Notes: a model not told the origin generated them from the letters alone. Positions 37,539-46,547 are shown, counted from the first letter of the stretch. The stretch is DNA of 64,000 nucleotides from CAVTWH01 sp963794685 (GCA_963794685.1 CAWCFK010000007.1:62001-126000); one strand, 5' to 3'. Made by a program: numbers and translations.

Positions 37539-37629
37539 GCGGCGGCTTCCTCCTTCGCGGCCAGTGTGCTGGTCGTCGTCGTCCACCGGGTAGTAACCGG
37601 TGCCCCGCGCACCGGGCATAGCTGGCCGG

Positions 37630-38841
37630 CTATGCCCGCGCGGCAAAGCCCGGTAGCGTCCGCGCTCCGAGCCGTTCCAGCTCGTCGGCGGCGAGAGCGA
37701 CCGGATCGGCCACCGCTCCGGTCGGGTGCGGAGCCGGCCGCGCTGCCGACAGTGCGTCGTCGAGCAGCCGCCGGATCCGGTCGGGGGTCCATTCGTGGGC
37801 GGGGAGGAAGGCGCCGGCTCCGGCCCGGGCCAGCCGGGCGCCGTTGTCCGCCCGGTCGAAGCCGTAGCCGAGCACCACCTGGGGAACCCCGGCGACGGCG
37901 GCCCGCGCGGTGATGCTGAGACCGCCGTGGTGCAGGACCGCGGCGGCCTGCGGGACAACCGTGGCGAACGGCAGTCTGGGGTACCAGTGCACGTTGGGTG
38001 GCAGTGGCTCGTCGGGTAGGTCGCGTTGCGCGGCGACCAGCAGAACCGGGCGGCCGAGTCCCCGACAGGCGGCCAGTGCCACCGGGTAGAAGTCGCGGTG
38101 CAGCATCTGGCTGGTGCCCCCGGTGAGCAGGACCGGCCGGGTCGGCCCGGCCAGTAGCGCGGCGGCTGCCGGCGGGAACTCGTCGCCTTCACCCGCGTGG
38201 GGGAGGACGAACCCGGTCAGTCGGGCGCGGACCGGCGTGGCCGGGCCGGCCCGGTCGAACCACTGCGGCCACAGGCCGAGGTAGGCGTCGGCGGAGAGCA
38301 TCCATGCAGTCCAGTCGGTGACCGGCGGCAGACCCAGATCGGTTCGCGCGTACGCCACGTCGTCGGCGAGCGTGGCGCGCAGCGCGGGCGCCTGGTCCGG
38401 CAGCGCCAGCAGGTAGTGCGGCGAGATCGCCACGCACGCCACCGGTGCGCCGACCGCCTCGGCCACGGTCAGCGCGGACATGTTCAGGGGGCAGCCACTG
38501 ACCAGGACCGTCTGCCCGGGCCGGTGTCGGCGGACCAGCGCCCGGCACTCGAACCGCAACTGGGGTACGAACTCCGACATCGCCGAGAAGTGTTGCGGTG
38601 ACTCGGAAAGCTCTCCGGCCACCCGGCGAAGTACGTCGGGGTTGCCGCGCCCGTCGCCGCTGCGGCCGTTCATCATGTCGACGGGGACAAATGCCAGTCC
38701 GGCCTGGCGGACCCGGTTGGAGTACCGGGCATGGCTCAGGACGGTGACGTCGTGGTCCCTGGCCCGCAACGCCAGGCCGATCCGCAGGATCGGTAGCAGG
38801 TCGCCGTCGCTGCCGTGCACCACCATGAGGAAGACGCCCAA
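37630..38841 (-). CDS. Glycosyltransferase, GT1 family (MGT/UGT type)
   Basis: 403 residues with the GT-B layout of macrolide glycosyltransferases: N-terminal GSDGDLLPILRIGLALRARDHD, C-terminal VLLTGGTSQML, and the donor-binding HHGGLSITARAAVAGVPQVV followed by GFDRADNGARLA. The intact frame starts at ATG 38841. It heads the leftward operon with the FAAL and ACAD genes. It should transfer an NDP-sugar to the product. No sugar biosynthesis genes are seen in the window, so a common sugar or genes elsewhere must supply the donor. Confidence 0.88.
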   Translation of the reverse strand: MGVFLMVVHGSDGDLLPILRIGLALRARDHDVTVLSHARYSNRVRQAGLAFVPVDMMNGRSGDGRGNPDVLRRVAGELSESPQHFSAMSEFVPQLRFECRALVRRHRPGQTVLVSGCPLNMSALTVAEAVGAPVACVAISPHYLLALPDQAPALRATLADDVAYARTDLGLPPVTDWTAWMLSADAYLGLWPQWFDRAGPATPVRARLTGFVLPHAGEGDEFPPAAAALLAGPTRPVLLTGGTSQMLHRDFYPVALAACRGLGRPVLLVAAQRDLPDEPLPPNVHWYPRLPFATVVPQAAAVLHHGGLSITARAAVAGVPQVVLGYGFDRADNGARLARAGAGAFLPAHEWTPDRIRRLLDDALSAARPAPHPTGAVADPVALAADELERLGARTLPGFAARA

Positions 38842-39076
38842 GCTGACCTCACCTCCGTGCGGTCAAGCCTGCCTGCCCGCGTTGCGCGGGAGAATGCCCG
38901 CGCCGCGCGCCGGGACGGCATACCCGGCCGGGTATGGCCCATCGCGCGCCGTCGGTGGTTGGGCCGCCCATTGTGAGGCGGCCGCACCGACTCGACAATC
39001 GGACGGTGACCCGCCGCGTGGCCGGAACACCCATCGATGCGGCGGCGCACCACATCGTCGGCAATCGGAGTGGACA
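38842..39076. promoter_or_regulatory. Divergent promoter region, GT operon / P450-ferredoxin
   Basis: 235 bp between divergent operons. It contains short GC-rich inverted repeats around 38880-38950 but no clear -10/-35 pair that I can defend. It should drive the nine-gene leftward operon and the P450 gene. Confidence 0.4.
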
Positions 39077-40279
39077 GTGACCATTCAGGAAAGCACCCGG
39101 CAGGTACTGACCTACCCGTTCGGCGAACCCGATCGGCTGCTGCTGCATCCGAGGTATGCCCAGCTGCGTGCCGAAGCGCCGCTGGCCCGGGTGCGGATGG
39201 CCTACGGCGACCCGGCCTGGCTGATCACCGGGTACCACAACGCCCGAGCCGTGTGGGGCGATCCGCGCCTGCGCCGCGACACCGGCAACGACGAGCCGCG
39301 GATGACCCCGCAGATCAGGTTCACCAACCTGATGTCCATGGATCCGCCCGACCACAGCCGGCTGCGTCGCCTGGTAGCCAAGGCTTTCACCGCCGCCCGG
39401 GTGGAACAGTTGCGGGAGCGCACCGAACGCGTCGCCGACGGGCTGGTGGATGCCATGGTCCGGAGCGGACCGCCGGCCGATCTCGTCAACGACTTCGCGG
39501 TGCCGCTGCCGGCCACCGTGATGTGTGAGTTGCTGGGCGTGCCGGTCGCCGACCGCCAGCGGTTTCATCGCTGGGTCGAGGTGGTGGTGTCGGCCACCTC
39601 GCTGAGTGAGGGGAAGATCCGCGAGTACAACGCCCGGCTCGGCCACTACATCACCGCGCTGATCCGCCGGCGCCGGCGCGAACCGTCCGACACCGACCTG
39701 CTCGGTGCGCTCGTGCAGGCCCGCGACAGCGACGACCGGCTGTCCGAGCAGGAGTTGGTCAACCTGGTGGTGCTGCTGCTGGGGGTGGGGTTCGAGACCA
39801 CCTCGACCGAGATCCCGAACTTCGCCTATCTGCTGCTGACCGAGGCCGGCGCCTGGGATCACCTGCTGGCACAGCCGCAGTTGTCGCCAGCCGCGGTGGA
39901 GGAGCTGCTCCGCTACATTCCGATCATCTCCTACGCGACGTTCCCCCGGTATGCGGTCCAGGACGTGCCGCTCGACGGTGGCGTGATCCGGGCCGGTGAG
40001 GCCGTCCTGGTGCACCAGGCTGCCGCGAACCGGGACGAGCGGGTGTTCACCGACCCGGACCGGCTGGACTTCACCCGCAGCCCCAACCCTCATCTCAGCT
40101 TCGGGCACGGCCCGCACCACTGCCTCGGCGCGCAGCTGGCCAGGATGGAGCTACAGGTCGCGCTTGCGACACTGTTGCGCCGACTGCCCCGGTTGCGGCT
40201 GGCCACCGCTGAAGCGGACATCCCGTGGAAGCGGGGCCTGTCCGTTCGCGGGCCGAGCGCACTGCCGGTGACCTGGTGA
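39077..40279 (+). CDS. Cytochrome P450 monooxygenase
   Basis: 400 residues. Heme-binding loop FGHGPHHCLGAQLARME (Cys ~349), I-helix LLLGVGFETTSTE, the EELLR ExxR motif and the PERF-like region DPDRLDF are all present. Typical soluble actinomycete class I P450. Starts at GTG 39077. Translation is coupled to the following ferredoxin (GTGA overlap), its likely electron donor. Probably hydroxylates or couples rings in the cluster product. Confidence 0.95.
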   Translation: MTIQESTRQVLTYPFGEPDRLLLHPRYAQLRAEAPLARVRMAYGDPAWLITGYHNARAVWGDPRLRRDTGNDEPRMTPQIRFTNLMSMDPPDHSRLRRLVAKAFTAARVEQLRERTERVADGLVDAMVRSGPPADLVNDFAVPLPATVMCELLGVPVADRQRFHRWVEVVVSATSLSEGKIREYNARLGHYITALIRRRRREPSDTDLLGALVQARDSDDRLSEQELVNLVVLLLGVGFETTSTEIPNFAYLLLTEAGAWDHLLAQPQLSPAAVEELLRYIPIISYATFPRYAVQDVPLDGGVIRAGEAVLVHQAAANRDERVFTDPDRLDFTRSPNPHLSFGHGPHHCLGAQLARMELQVALATLLRRLPRLRLATAEADIPWKRGLSVRGPSALPVTW

Positions 40280-40542
40280 CTGCCGACCCCGCGCCGCAGG
40301 AGGGGCACCCGCTGCCGGCTGTCGGCTGGTGGCGCGTCACCGTGGACATCGGCCGCTGCCTCGGATCCGGTTCGTGCACCGGTGTCGCCGCGGCGTACTT
40401 CACGATGGCGGGTGCGGCGGCCCGGCCCAGGAGTGAACTCGTCGGGCAGGACGAGCGGGTGCTCGACGCAGCGGAGCTGTGCCCGGCCGAAGCGATCACG
40501 GTCCGGGACGCGGTGTCCGGCGCGCAACTCGCGCCCGGGTGA
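40276..40542 (+). CDS. 3Fe-4S type ferredoxin
   Basis: 88 residues. Motif CLGSGSC near residue 29 and a distant CPAEA give the CxxxxxC...CP pattern of single-cluster ferredoxins that serve actinomycete P450s. Starts at GTG 40276 overlapping the P450 stop. The ~20-residue N-terminal extension is Pro-rich and probably unstructured. It ends four bases from the convergent condensation-domain gene. Confidence 0.9.
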   Translation: MTADPAPQEGHPLPAVGWWRVTVDIGRCLGSGSCTGVAAAYFTMAGAAARPRSELVGQDERVLDAAELCPAEAITVRDAVSGAQLAPG

Positions 40543-40546
40543 CGGG

Positions 40547-42349
40547 TCAGCCGGTCCGGCCGTCGCCTTCGGCCAGCACGCGTTGACTCTGCCAGGCGTT
40601 CAGGTCCGACCGGTCGTGCGGCGGTCGGTCGCAGACGACGTAGTATCCCGGCGCCATCGCGGCGATCCGGCCGGGCAGCGCCACCATGCAGGCATCGTGG
40701 GCCTGTTGTGGGGTGAGCCCGTCCGGCCCGCCAGCCAGGTAGGCCACCACCATCGGCTGGCCCGGCGCCTGCCCGACGGCTGCAGTTGCATCAACGTTTG
40801 TGGCTGTGGCTGTGGCTGTGGCTGTCGCCCGACGCCCGACGAACACCGCCGTGGTGGCGCCCGGCAGCACCTCGTCGACCAGCCGCTGCACCTCGTCCAG
40901 GTCCACCCAGCAGGAGTCCACACAGCACCACCGCTCGCCCCGCTGCACCGGCTCCACCCCGGTCACCTCACCCAGTCGGGCCAGGTCGACATCACCGGCC
41001 GCCGCCGCCACCAGCAACGCCTCCGCGCCGCGCGCCAGCATCTCCACTTCCGTGGCCGGCACCCGCTGCGGGTCACCGGACAGCAGCATCAGCTCCATCT
41101 GTTCGTCGAGCCGCATCAGGTGCATCGACAGCAGCGCGGGGCGGATGCCCACCTTCCACCACCGCAGCGAGGTGTCCGCGAGCGCGGCCCGTACCTCGGC
41201 CAGCTCGCCCCGCTGCGGGGCCTGCACCCGGGTCAGGCTGTGCGGGCTGGTGTTGTTGAACTCGCAGTCGCGACCCAGGTCGATGCCGCGGACGTGGTCG
41301 ATACGTCGGCGCACGTGGTAGGCGGCCACGGTGTCCACGAGGCTGTACCGGGAGGCCGCGAGCATCGCCGAACCGGTCCGTTGGATCACCTCGTCAAAGC
41401 TCGCACCGTCGGTGTCCACCACCACCAGGCCGTCCTGCGCGACCGTACCCACGTACTCGTGCATGTTGCGGCCGATCCGGTTGTCGGCCAGCGCGTGGAT
41501 CGGACACAGCCGCTGGCCGGTGCGCCGGCCCAGCACCGTGGTCAGCGCCGCCAGCACCACCATCGGCGGAGTGCTGCCGGTGCGCGCCGTGATGTGCGGC
41601 ACGGCCAGTGCTGCGGCCCGGGACACCAGCGTCGCGGCCAGCGGCAACTCGGTGGCGTCCGGCAGGATCGGCGGCACCGCGTACAGGCACTGGGGTATCC
41701 GCGAGCGCTGCCGCTCCCAGTAGCGCAGCGCCGCGTCGGCCCGGCGCCGACCGCGGGCCGACTGCTCCTCGGCGGCCTGGTCCAGCGGCTGATGCCCGCG
41801 TTCCCCGAGCACCCGGCTGGCCGGATCGGTGGCCAACTCGGCAAGCTGACGCACCACGATCGCCATGGACGCGAAGTCGACCGCCATGTGGGAGAACATC
41901 AGGATCGCGAAGCGGACCGCGGCCTGCCTGGTCACCACGCACACCCGCACCGGCAGATCCTTCGCCAGCTCGAAGTCCGGTTCCCGCATTGACGGGGCCA
42001 GCTGCGCGAACGCGGCCACCCGGGAGTCGACGGTGTCGTTGTCGATCTCGTAGACCGCGACGGTCAGCTCACCGGACGGCCACACCCGCTGAATCTGATC
42101 ACCGTTGACGAGGTAGGTCGTGCGCAGCGACTCGTGGCGGGCCAGCAGCAGGGCGAGCGCGGCGCTGACGTCGGCAATGGTGGTGCCGGAAAGGTCGACC
42201 AGCGCGGGGAACATGCGGCCGAGATTCTCGGTCATGTTGTTGGTCCAGTGCAGGGTCGTGCGCTGTCCCAAGGTCGCTGGTGCGTCCCCGTGGCGACTGC
42301 CGGAGAACGGCACAACGACCTCTTCCACGAACCTGAGGCTGCCCGTCAT
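40547..42349 (-). CDS. Stand-alone NRPS-type condensation domain protein
   Basis: 600 residues of the condensation/acyltransferase (CAT-like) superfamily. The catalytic motif reads SHMAVDFAS, keeping the second His and the Asp of HHxxxDG but losing the first His and the Gly. Other C-domain marks are ARHESLRTTY, RYWERQR and ALADNRIGRNMHEYVG. The C-terminal ~150 residues are an extra region with a Thr-Ala repeat (TATATATATN). The start is set at ATG 42349; the frame is open to 42367. It stands alone with a discrete ACP gene divergently placed, so it may join two carrier-bound parts (amide or ester). Confidence 0.8.
   Translation of the reverse strand: MTGSLRFVEEVVVPFSGSRHGDAPATLGQRTTLHWTNNMTENLGRMFPALVDLSGTTIADVSAALALLLARHESLRTTYLVNGDQIQRVWPSGELTVAVYEIDNDTVDSRVAAFAQLAPSMREPDFELAKDLPVRVCVVTRQAAVRFAILMFSHMAVDFASMAIVVRQLAELATDPASRVLGERGHQPLDQAAEEQSARGRRRADAALRYWERQRSRIPQCLYAVPPILPDATELPLAATLVSRAAALAVPHITARTGSTPPMVVLAALTTVLGRRTGQRLCPIHALADNRIGRNMHEYVGTVAQDGLVVVDTDGASFDEVIQRTGSAMLAASRYSLVDTVAAYHVRRRIDHVRGIDLGRDCEFNNTSPHSLTRVQAPQRGELAEVRAALADTSLRWWKVGIRPALLSMHLMRLDEQMELMLLSGDPQRVPATEVEMLARGAEALLVAAAAGDVDLARLGEVTGVEPVQRGERWCCVDSCWVDLDEVQRLVDEVLPGATTAVFVGRRATATATATATNVDATAAVGQAPGQPMVVAYLAGGPDGLTPQQAHDACMVALPGRIAAMAPGYYVVCDRPPHDRSDLNAWQSQRVLAEGDGRTG
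40801..40824. repeat. Hexanucleotide tandem repeat in condensation gene
   Basis: TGGCTG repeated four times in the coding region, giving alternating Thr-Ala residues. It makes a flexible linker in the C-terminal region and may vary in copy number without changing the frame. Confidence 0.85.
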
Positions 42350-42533
42350 GGGCCATGACCTAACCACATCAGCCCGGTGGTGCCAACGGTCGAATCCGGC
42401 CGACAGGCCAGCCCAGCACGCTTCCCTAGACGTTTACGCATCCCGATGCGAGCGGGCGTCCAGTCACCGGCCGCAAATGACTTGTACGGTGATATCCCCG
42501 GTACCGTGCCCCGCCAGGAAAGGACACTCCACA

Positions 42534-42791
42534 ATGGAACGTGGCGACGTCATCGCCGGCATCGAACGGGCGCTCACCGATGTGCTGCAGCGCGAGATGC
42601 CTGTGCTCACCGAGGACGTCCGGCTCTTCGACGACCTGAATATGGACTCCACCACGGCCCTGGAACTGATCATGACGCTGGAGGACACCATCGGCGTGGA
42701 GATCGACGCGGAGAACCTCAGCATGGACGACTTCCAGACGGTCGGCACGCTGGCCGACTATCTGATGGATGTGGCCAGGATCGTTGCCTGA
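42534..42791 (+). CDS. Acyl carrier protein (ACP c)
   Basis: 85 residues with the attachment motif LNMDSTTALELIM (Ser ~39) and the helical pattern of ACPs. AGGAAAGGA precedes ATG 42534. It opens a rightward three-gene operon with two ACAD-like genes and lies divergent to the condensation-domain gene, so it probably delivers the acyl group to that domain after desaturation. Confidence 0.92.
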   Translation: MERGDVIAGIERALTDVLQREMPVLTEDVRLFDDLNMDSTTALELIMTLEDTIGVEIDAENLSMDDFQTVGTLADYLMDVARIVA

Positions 42792-42807
42792 GCGCCCGGA
42801 GACCAAC

Positions 42808-43458
42808 ATGGCGAACCCCACCGCGCCGCATGAGGCTTGGCAACCCGGGCTGCCGCAGTCCGGCGAAACAGTGGTCGGCGAATATCCGGGTCTGCTCGAC
42901 GCCCTGCACGAGCGGGCCGCGCCCGGCGCCCTGGTCGCCTCCGCGACCGGCTATGTGCTGGCCTCGCCGGCCGTGTTGGCGGCGGCCCCAGCCGGTCCGC
43001 TGACCCGGTTCGGCTTGGCCGTGGCCAGCCACCACCCGACCGCGCTCGCCGTGGGTCCGCCCGCTGACCGCTTTGCCGACGGCCTGCTCGACCTGCACCA
43101 TCACCTGCTGCGCGGGGCCCTCCGCCACGCGCTACGCCAGCTGGGCGAGCGCACCTCCGGCGGCACGACGCTGTTGACCAAACAACTCGTCCAGGGCCAG
43201 CTCGCCGACATCGCCCAACGCCTGGCCGAGGACGACGCGATGCCGGCGCACCGGCGGCAGGGTGACCGGCCGGCCCGGTGGCGCACCCACCAGCGGCTGG
43301 CCGACGCCGCGGGTGAGGTGTTGATGCTGCTCGGCGCCAGCGGATTCCTCGCCTGTGCGCCGGCCACCGACCTGCACCTGGCGGTCGTGACCGGCAACGT
43401 CTACCTCCACCCGGGTTCCGCCACCACCAACCGGACAGCAGGTGGACGCGATGATTGA
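42808..43458 (+). CDS. Short acyl-CoA-dehydrogenase-like protein (C-terminal-half type)
   Basis: 216 residues. The recognisable part is the C-terminal four-helix region: LADAAGEVLMLLGASGFLACAPATDL followed by VVTGNVYLHPG, similar to the C-terminal domain of ACADs. The N-terminal flavin-binding and beta domains are absent. It overlaps the full-length ACAD 3 by 8 bp (ATGATTGA), which suggests the two form a hetero-oligomer. GGAGA precedes ATG 42808. Function inferred only from context. Confidence 0.6.
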   Translation: MANPTAPHEAWQPGLPQSGETVVGEYPGLLDALHERAAPGALVASATGYVLASPAVLAAAPAGPLTRFGLAVASHHPTALAVGPPADRFADGLLDLHHHLLRGALRHALRQLGERTSGGTTLLTKQLVQGQLADIAQRLAEDDAMPAHRRQGDRPARWRTHQRLADAAGEVLMLLGASGFLACAPATDLHLAVVTGNVYLHPGSATTNRTAGGRDD

Positions 43459-44638
43459 GGTGCAACTCCGGCCGCTCGCCGGTCTGGACACCGCCGACGC
43501 CGGCCTCGCCACCCTGGATCGGTTCTGCGCGGAACTGGCCGCGGAGTTCCGCGACCCGGGCATGCTGCTCGACCGGGATCCTGACTGTGTCGCCGGCCTG
43601 CCGCTGCTGCGTGGCGTCAGGTTCACCCAGCAGATCGTGCTGCCGCCGCAGTTCCAGTCGCGCGAGGAGTTCCCGCCGCAGCTGTTGGAGGCGATCGCCA
43701 CCACGGTGGGTGCGACCATCCTGTGTGAACGGCTTGCCTACGGCGATCCGGGCATCCTGCTGGGGAGTCCCGGCCCATCCCTGTCCGGCGCGACCGTCCG
43801 GGCCCTCGGCGACGATGCTCAGCAGCACCGCTACTTCAGCCAGGTGGCCGCCGCGCCGACGTACACGTTCTTCGGAGTGACCGAACCGGGCAAGGGATCA
43901 GCGGCCACCGAGGTCGAGACCACCCTGACTGCCGCCGACGACGGCGGCGGTTGGCTGCTCAACGGGGAGAAGTGCTACATCGGCAACGGCAGCCGCGCAC
44001 AGCTCGGAGTCGTGTTCTGCCGCCGTACGCCGGGACCGTGGGGGATCGAGGCGGTCCTGCTGGACACCGCCGCCGAGGGCTTCCACGCGACGCCGTTGCC
44101 GATGATGGGTCTACGCGGCGCACGCTTCAGCAGGCTTCGCTTCAACAATGTCCGGGTACCCCCGGAGCAGCTGCTCGGGGCGCACCGGCCGCCGAGCCGC
44201 CGTGGCATGCATGCCGCAACCCGCACGCTGTACCGTGCCCGACCGGGCGTGGCGGCCTTCGCCCTCGGCTGCGCACAGGCAGTGTGTGACTACGTCGATC
44301 GGGAGCGGCCGGTCTCGGCGGGCCATCGGTGGCGACGTCAGGAGGCGTTACTGGACCGCATCGCAGCGGTCCGGGCGGCCAACTACCGGGTGGCCGCGGA
44401 CATCGACCGCGGCGCGGTCAACGGGCACCGGGTGGGTGCGGCCAAGATGGGCGCCGCTCAGGTGGCCCAGGAAGCTGCCGTGCTCGCCGCCGAGCTGCTC
44501 GGCCCAGCCTCGTTGATCGAGCATCCGTGGCTGGAGAAGACCTACCGCGACGTGCGCGCGTTCGAAATCATGGAAGGCACCACGAACCTGCACCGACTCT
44601 CGGTCTTTCAGGGGCTGCTCAAGGACACCTTCCTGTGA
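43451..44638 (+). CDS. Acyl-CoA dehydrogenase (ACAD 3)
   Basis: 395 residues, full ACAD layout: FGVTEPGKGSAATEVETT (flavin/substrate), WLLNGEKCYIGNGSRA, GLRGARFSRLRFNNVRVP, and a C-terminal FEIMEGTTNLHRL with the Glu expected at the catalytic-base site. ATG 43451 overlaps the preceding stop; GTG 43442 is an alternative. Together with ACP c it suggests dehydrogenation of an ACP-bound acyl chain, as RedW/PltE-type enzymes do on prolyl carriers, though the substrate here is not known. Confidence 0.88.
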   Translation: MIEVQLRPLAGLDTADAGLATLDRFCAELAAEFRDPGMLLDRDPDCVAGLPLLRGVRFTQQIVLPPQFQSREEFPPQLLEAIATTVGATILCERLAYGDPGILLGSPGPSLSGATVRALGDDAQQHRYFSQVAAAPTYTFFGVTEPGKGSAATEVETTLTAADDGGGWLLNGEKCYIGNGSRAQLGVVFCRRTPGPWGIEAVLLDTAAEGFHATPLPMMGLRGARFSRLRFNNVRVPPEQLLGAHRPPSRRGMHAATRTLYRARPGVAAFALGCAQAVCDYVDRERPVSAGHRWRRQEALLDRIAAVRAANYRVAADIDRGAVNGHRVGAAKMGAAQVAQEAAVLAAELLGPASLIEHPWLEKTYRDVRAFEIMEGTTNLHRLSVFQGLLKDTFL

Positions 44639-44670
44639 CCGTCGGCCGGTGACCGGCTGGCCGCGCCGGT

Positions 44671-45351
44671 TCAGCACGCCGCCGCGGCGGGGGCCGCGCT
44701 CACGTCGAGCAGCCCTTCCCGCAGCGCGATGGCCACGGCCAACGTACGGCTGGAGCAGCTCAGCTTCGTCAGCACGCTGCCCACCAGCCGTTTCACGCCG
44801 TGCTCGGAGATGCGCAGGTCCCGCGCGATCTGCTTGTTGAGCAGACCGCGAGCCAGCAGCGAGAGGACTTCCCGCTCCCGTGGCGTCAGCGCGGTCGGCC
44901 GGGCCGGCTGGCTACCCTCCCCGGTCAGGTAGGCGCCGCAGCCGAGCAGCTCCTGCGCCAGTCGGGTGGGCAGCACAACATGGCCCTCATCGAGCCGGAC
45001 CATCATGTCACCGAGCGCGGCGGCGGTCAGACCCTGCTGACGCAGAAACCCGTGCGCCGGGATGGTGGCGGCCCGGGCCAGTCCCCGCCCGTCCGCGTCG
45101 TCCAGCAGCACGACGACCATGACGCCGTGCCGGCGGGCCTGCTCCGCCATGCCGTGGCCCGACTCGTCCGCACCGCAGCGCAACACCAGCACGTCCACTT
45201 TGTCGAAGGTCAGCTCGGCGAGGTCGGCGGCGTGGCGGCACTCGCTCACGTCCCGTACCGGGTCGAGACTGCGCAACATCGCGGCGACGCCCGAGCGCAC
45301 GATCTCGTCCGCCGTGACGATCGCGACGTTCAGCTCGTTGGCAGGTGTCAT
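44671..45351 (-). CDS. LuxR-type regulator with degenerate receiver domain
   Basis: 226 residues: an N-terminal receiver-like domain and a C-terminal LuxR helix-turn-helix (LTPREREVLSLLARGLLNKQIARDL). Where a receiver carries the phosphorylated Asp after VDVLVL, this protein has Arg (VLRCGADE), so phosphorylation there is not possible. It is thus an atypical response regulator, maybe ligand- or partner-controlled. It closes the right side of the main cluster and is a likely pathway-specific regulator along with the SARP at 9.3 kb. Confidence 0.88.
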   Translation of the reverse strand: MTPANELNVAIVTADEIVRSGVAAMLRSLDPVRDVSECRHAADLAELTFDKVDVLVLRCGADESGHGMAEQARRHGVMVVVLLDDADGRGLARAATIPAHGFLRQQGLTAAALGDMMVRLDEGHVVLPTRLAQELLGCGAYLTGEGSQPARPTALTPREREVLSLLARGLLNKQIARDLRISEHGVKRLVGSVLTKLSCSSRTLAVAIALREGLLDVSAAPAAAAC

Positions 45352-45388
45352 CTGCCAAGGCTATCCATGAAGATTGATAAAGGGCCTA

Positions 45389-45410
45389 GAAACCCGGTAG
45401 GTGCGGTTTC
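45389..45410. promoter_or_regulatory. Inverted repeat in divergent promoter
   Basis: GAAACC (45389-45394) and GGTTTC (45405-45410) separated by 10 bases, 38 bp upstream of the LuxR-type regulator start. Candidate autoregulatory operator in the 194-bp gap shared with the sulfotransferase-like gene. Confidence 0.35.
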
Positions 45411-45545
45411 CACCGAAGCTCCAGTGACACCCGGTCGTGATTCGACCGGGCTGTCGAACCGGATACCAGTTCACTGCGAGCCGGCTGTGCCCGCCGCCAG
45501 GTACGGTAATCGAGTGCCGTCGATCGCTTGCCGTCAGGTCAGCTG

Positions 45546-46532
45546 ATGGCCGCAGACCGAGCCACGGACGGCGGGCCGGGGCCCGACACCCCGGCGTCGT
45601 CGCCGATTGTCGTGTTCGTCAACGGGTTCCACCGCAGCGGCACCACCCTGCTCGCCACGGCCGCCACCGAGGCGACAGGTGGTGTGACCCTGACCGTCGG
45701 GGACCTGGCCGGCTATCTTCCCGCCCTCAGATACTTCCTACGCGTGCAGCGACGCAACCACCGCACGCCCGATCGCGGGGTGGACAACCTACCGGTCACC
45801 GATTCGACGCCCGAAGAGTACGGGTGGTTGTTGCGCCGCCTCACCGGCCGGTCCGCGTTGTCCGCGCACGCGGCCCGGGACGGCATCCTGCCCCGGTTGG
45901 TCGGTGAGCTTGCCGGGAACTCCGGTTCATCGGTGGTGGTGTTGAAGAATCCACCGGACACCGGCCGGGAGCGGCTCCTGCTCCAGCACCTGCCCGGCTC
46001 GCGGGTGCTGCTGGTGCGGCGTGGGCTCGCCGCCATGGAGGAGAGTCTCGGCCGGGCGGTCTCCCGCTCGGCGCAGTCCAGCGGCTACCCGTACGCGCTG
46101 GTGGGCAGTCCGCGCGACGCCGGCTCGTTCAAGCTGCAACTCTGGCCTGCGGGACGGTGGGTGGCGCTGCGGCAGATGCGGTGGCGCACCCGCGTCAAGG
46201 TCGTCCGCCTGGCTCATCGCGCATCCCGGCTCCCCATGGACAGGATCGCCTTCCTCTCCTACGACGAGCTGCGGCAGGACCCGCAGGCCGCGACCCGCTG
46301 GGCCGCCCACCTGCTCGACGCCGAGGCGCTCGGCCGATCGGTTGCCGCGCTCGCCCGTCCCGACCGTCGTTGCCGGCGCAGGGGGAGTTGGCTGGTACGG
46401 CTCATCGACTGGTACTGGGCCCGGGCGTGGCGGCGGGCGCGCGAAGCTCAGATCCGGGCGGGGCTGCTGGGCCCGGGTGGCTGGCGGCAGCCCGACGACT
46501 GCGGCGCCTCGGGCAGTGCGCCAACCGGGTAG
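45546..46532 (+). CDS. Sulfotransferase-family protein
   Basis: 328 residues. GFHRSGTTLLA near residue 22 is the 5'-phosphosulfate loop of PAPS-dependent sulfotransferases; VLLVRRGLAAMEESLGRAVSRSA resembles the 3'-phosphate region. The C-terminal third is Arg/Trp-rich. Start ATG 45546 (MAADRATDG); a TTG 18 bases earlier is possible. It could sulfate the main cluster's product or be a neighbour outside it. Confidence 0.75.
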   Translation: MAADRATDGGPGPDTPASSPIVVFVNGFHRSGTTLLATAATEATGGVTLTVGDLAGYLPALRYFLRVQRRNHRTPDRGVDNLPVTDSTPEEYGWLLRRLTGRSALSAHAARDGILPRLVGELAGNSGSSVVVLKNPPDTGRERLLLQHLPGSRVLLVRRGLAAMEESLGRAVSRSAQSSGYPYALVGSPRDAGSFKLQLWPAGRWVALRQMRWRTRVKVVRLAHRASRLPMDRIAFLSYDELRQDPQAATRWAAHLLDAEALGRSVAALARPDRRCRRRGSWLVRLIDWYWARAWRRAREAQIRAGLLGPGGWRQPDDCGASGSAPTG

Positions 46533-46547
46533 GGGAGGAGCCACGAT

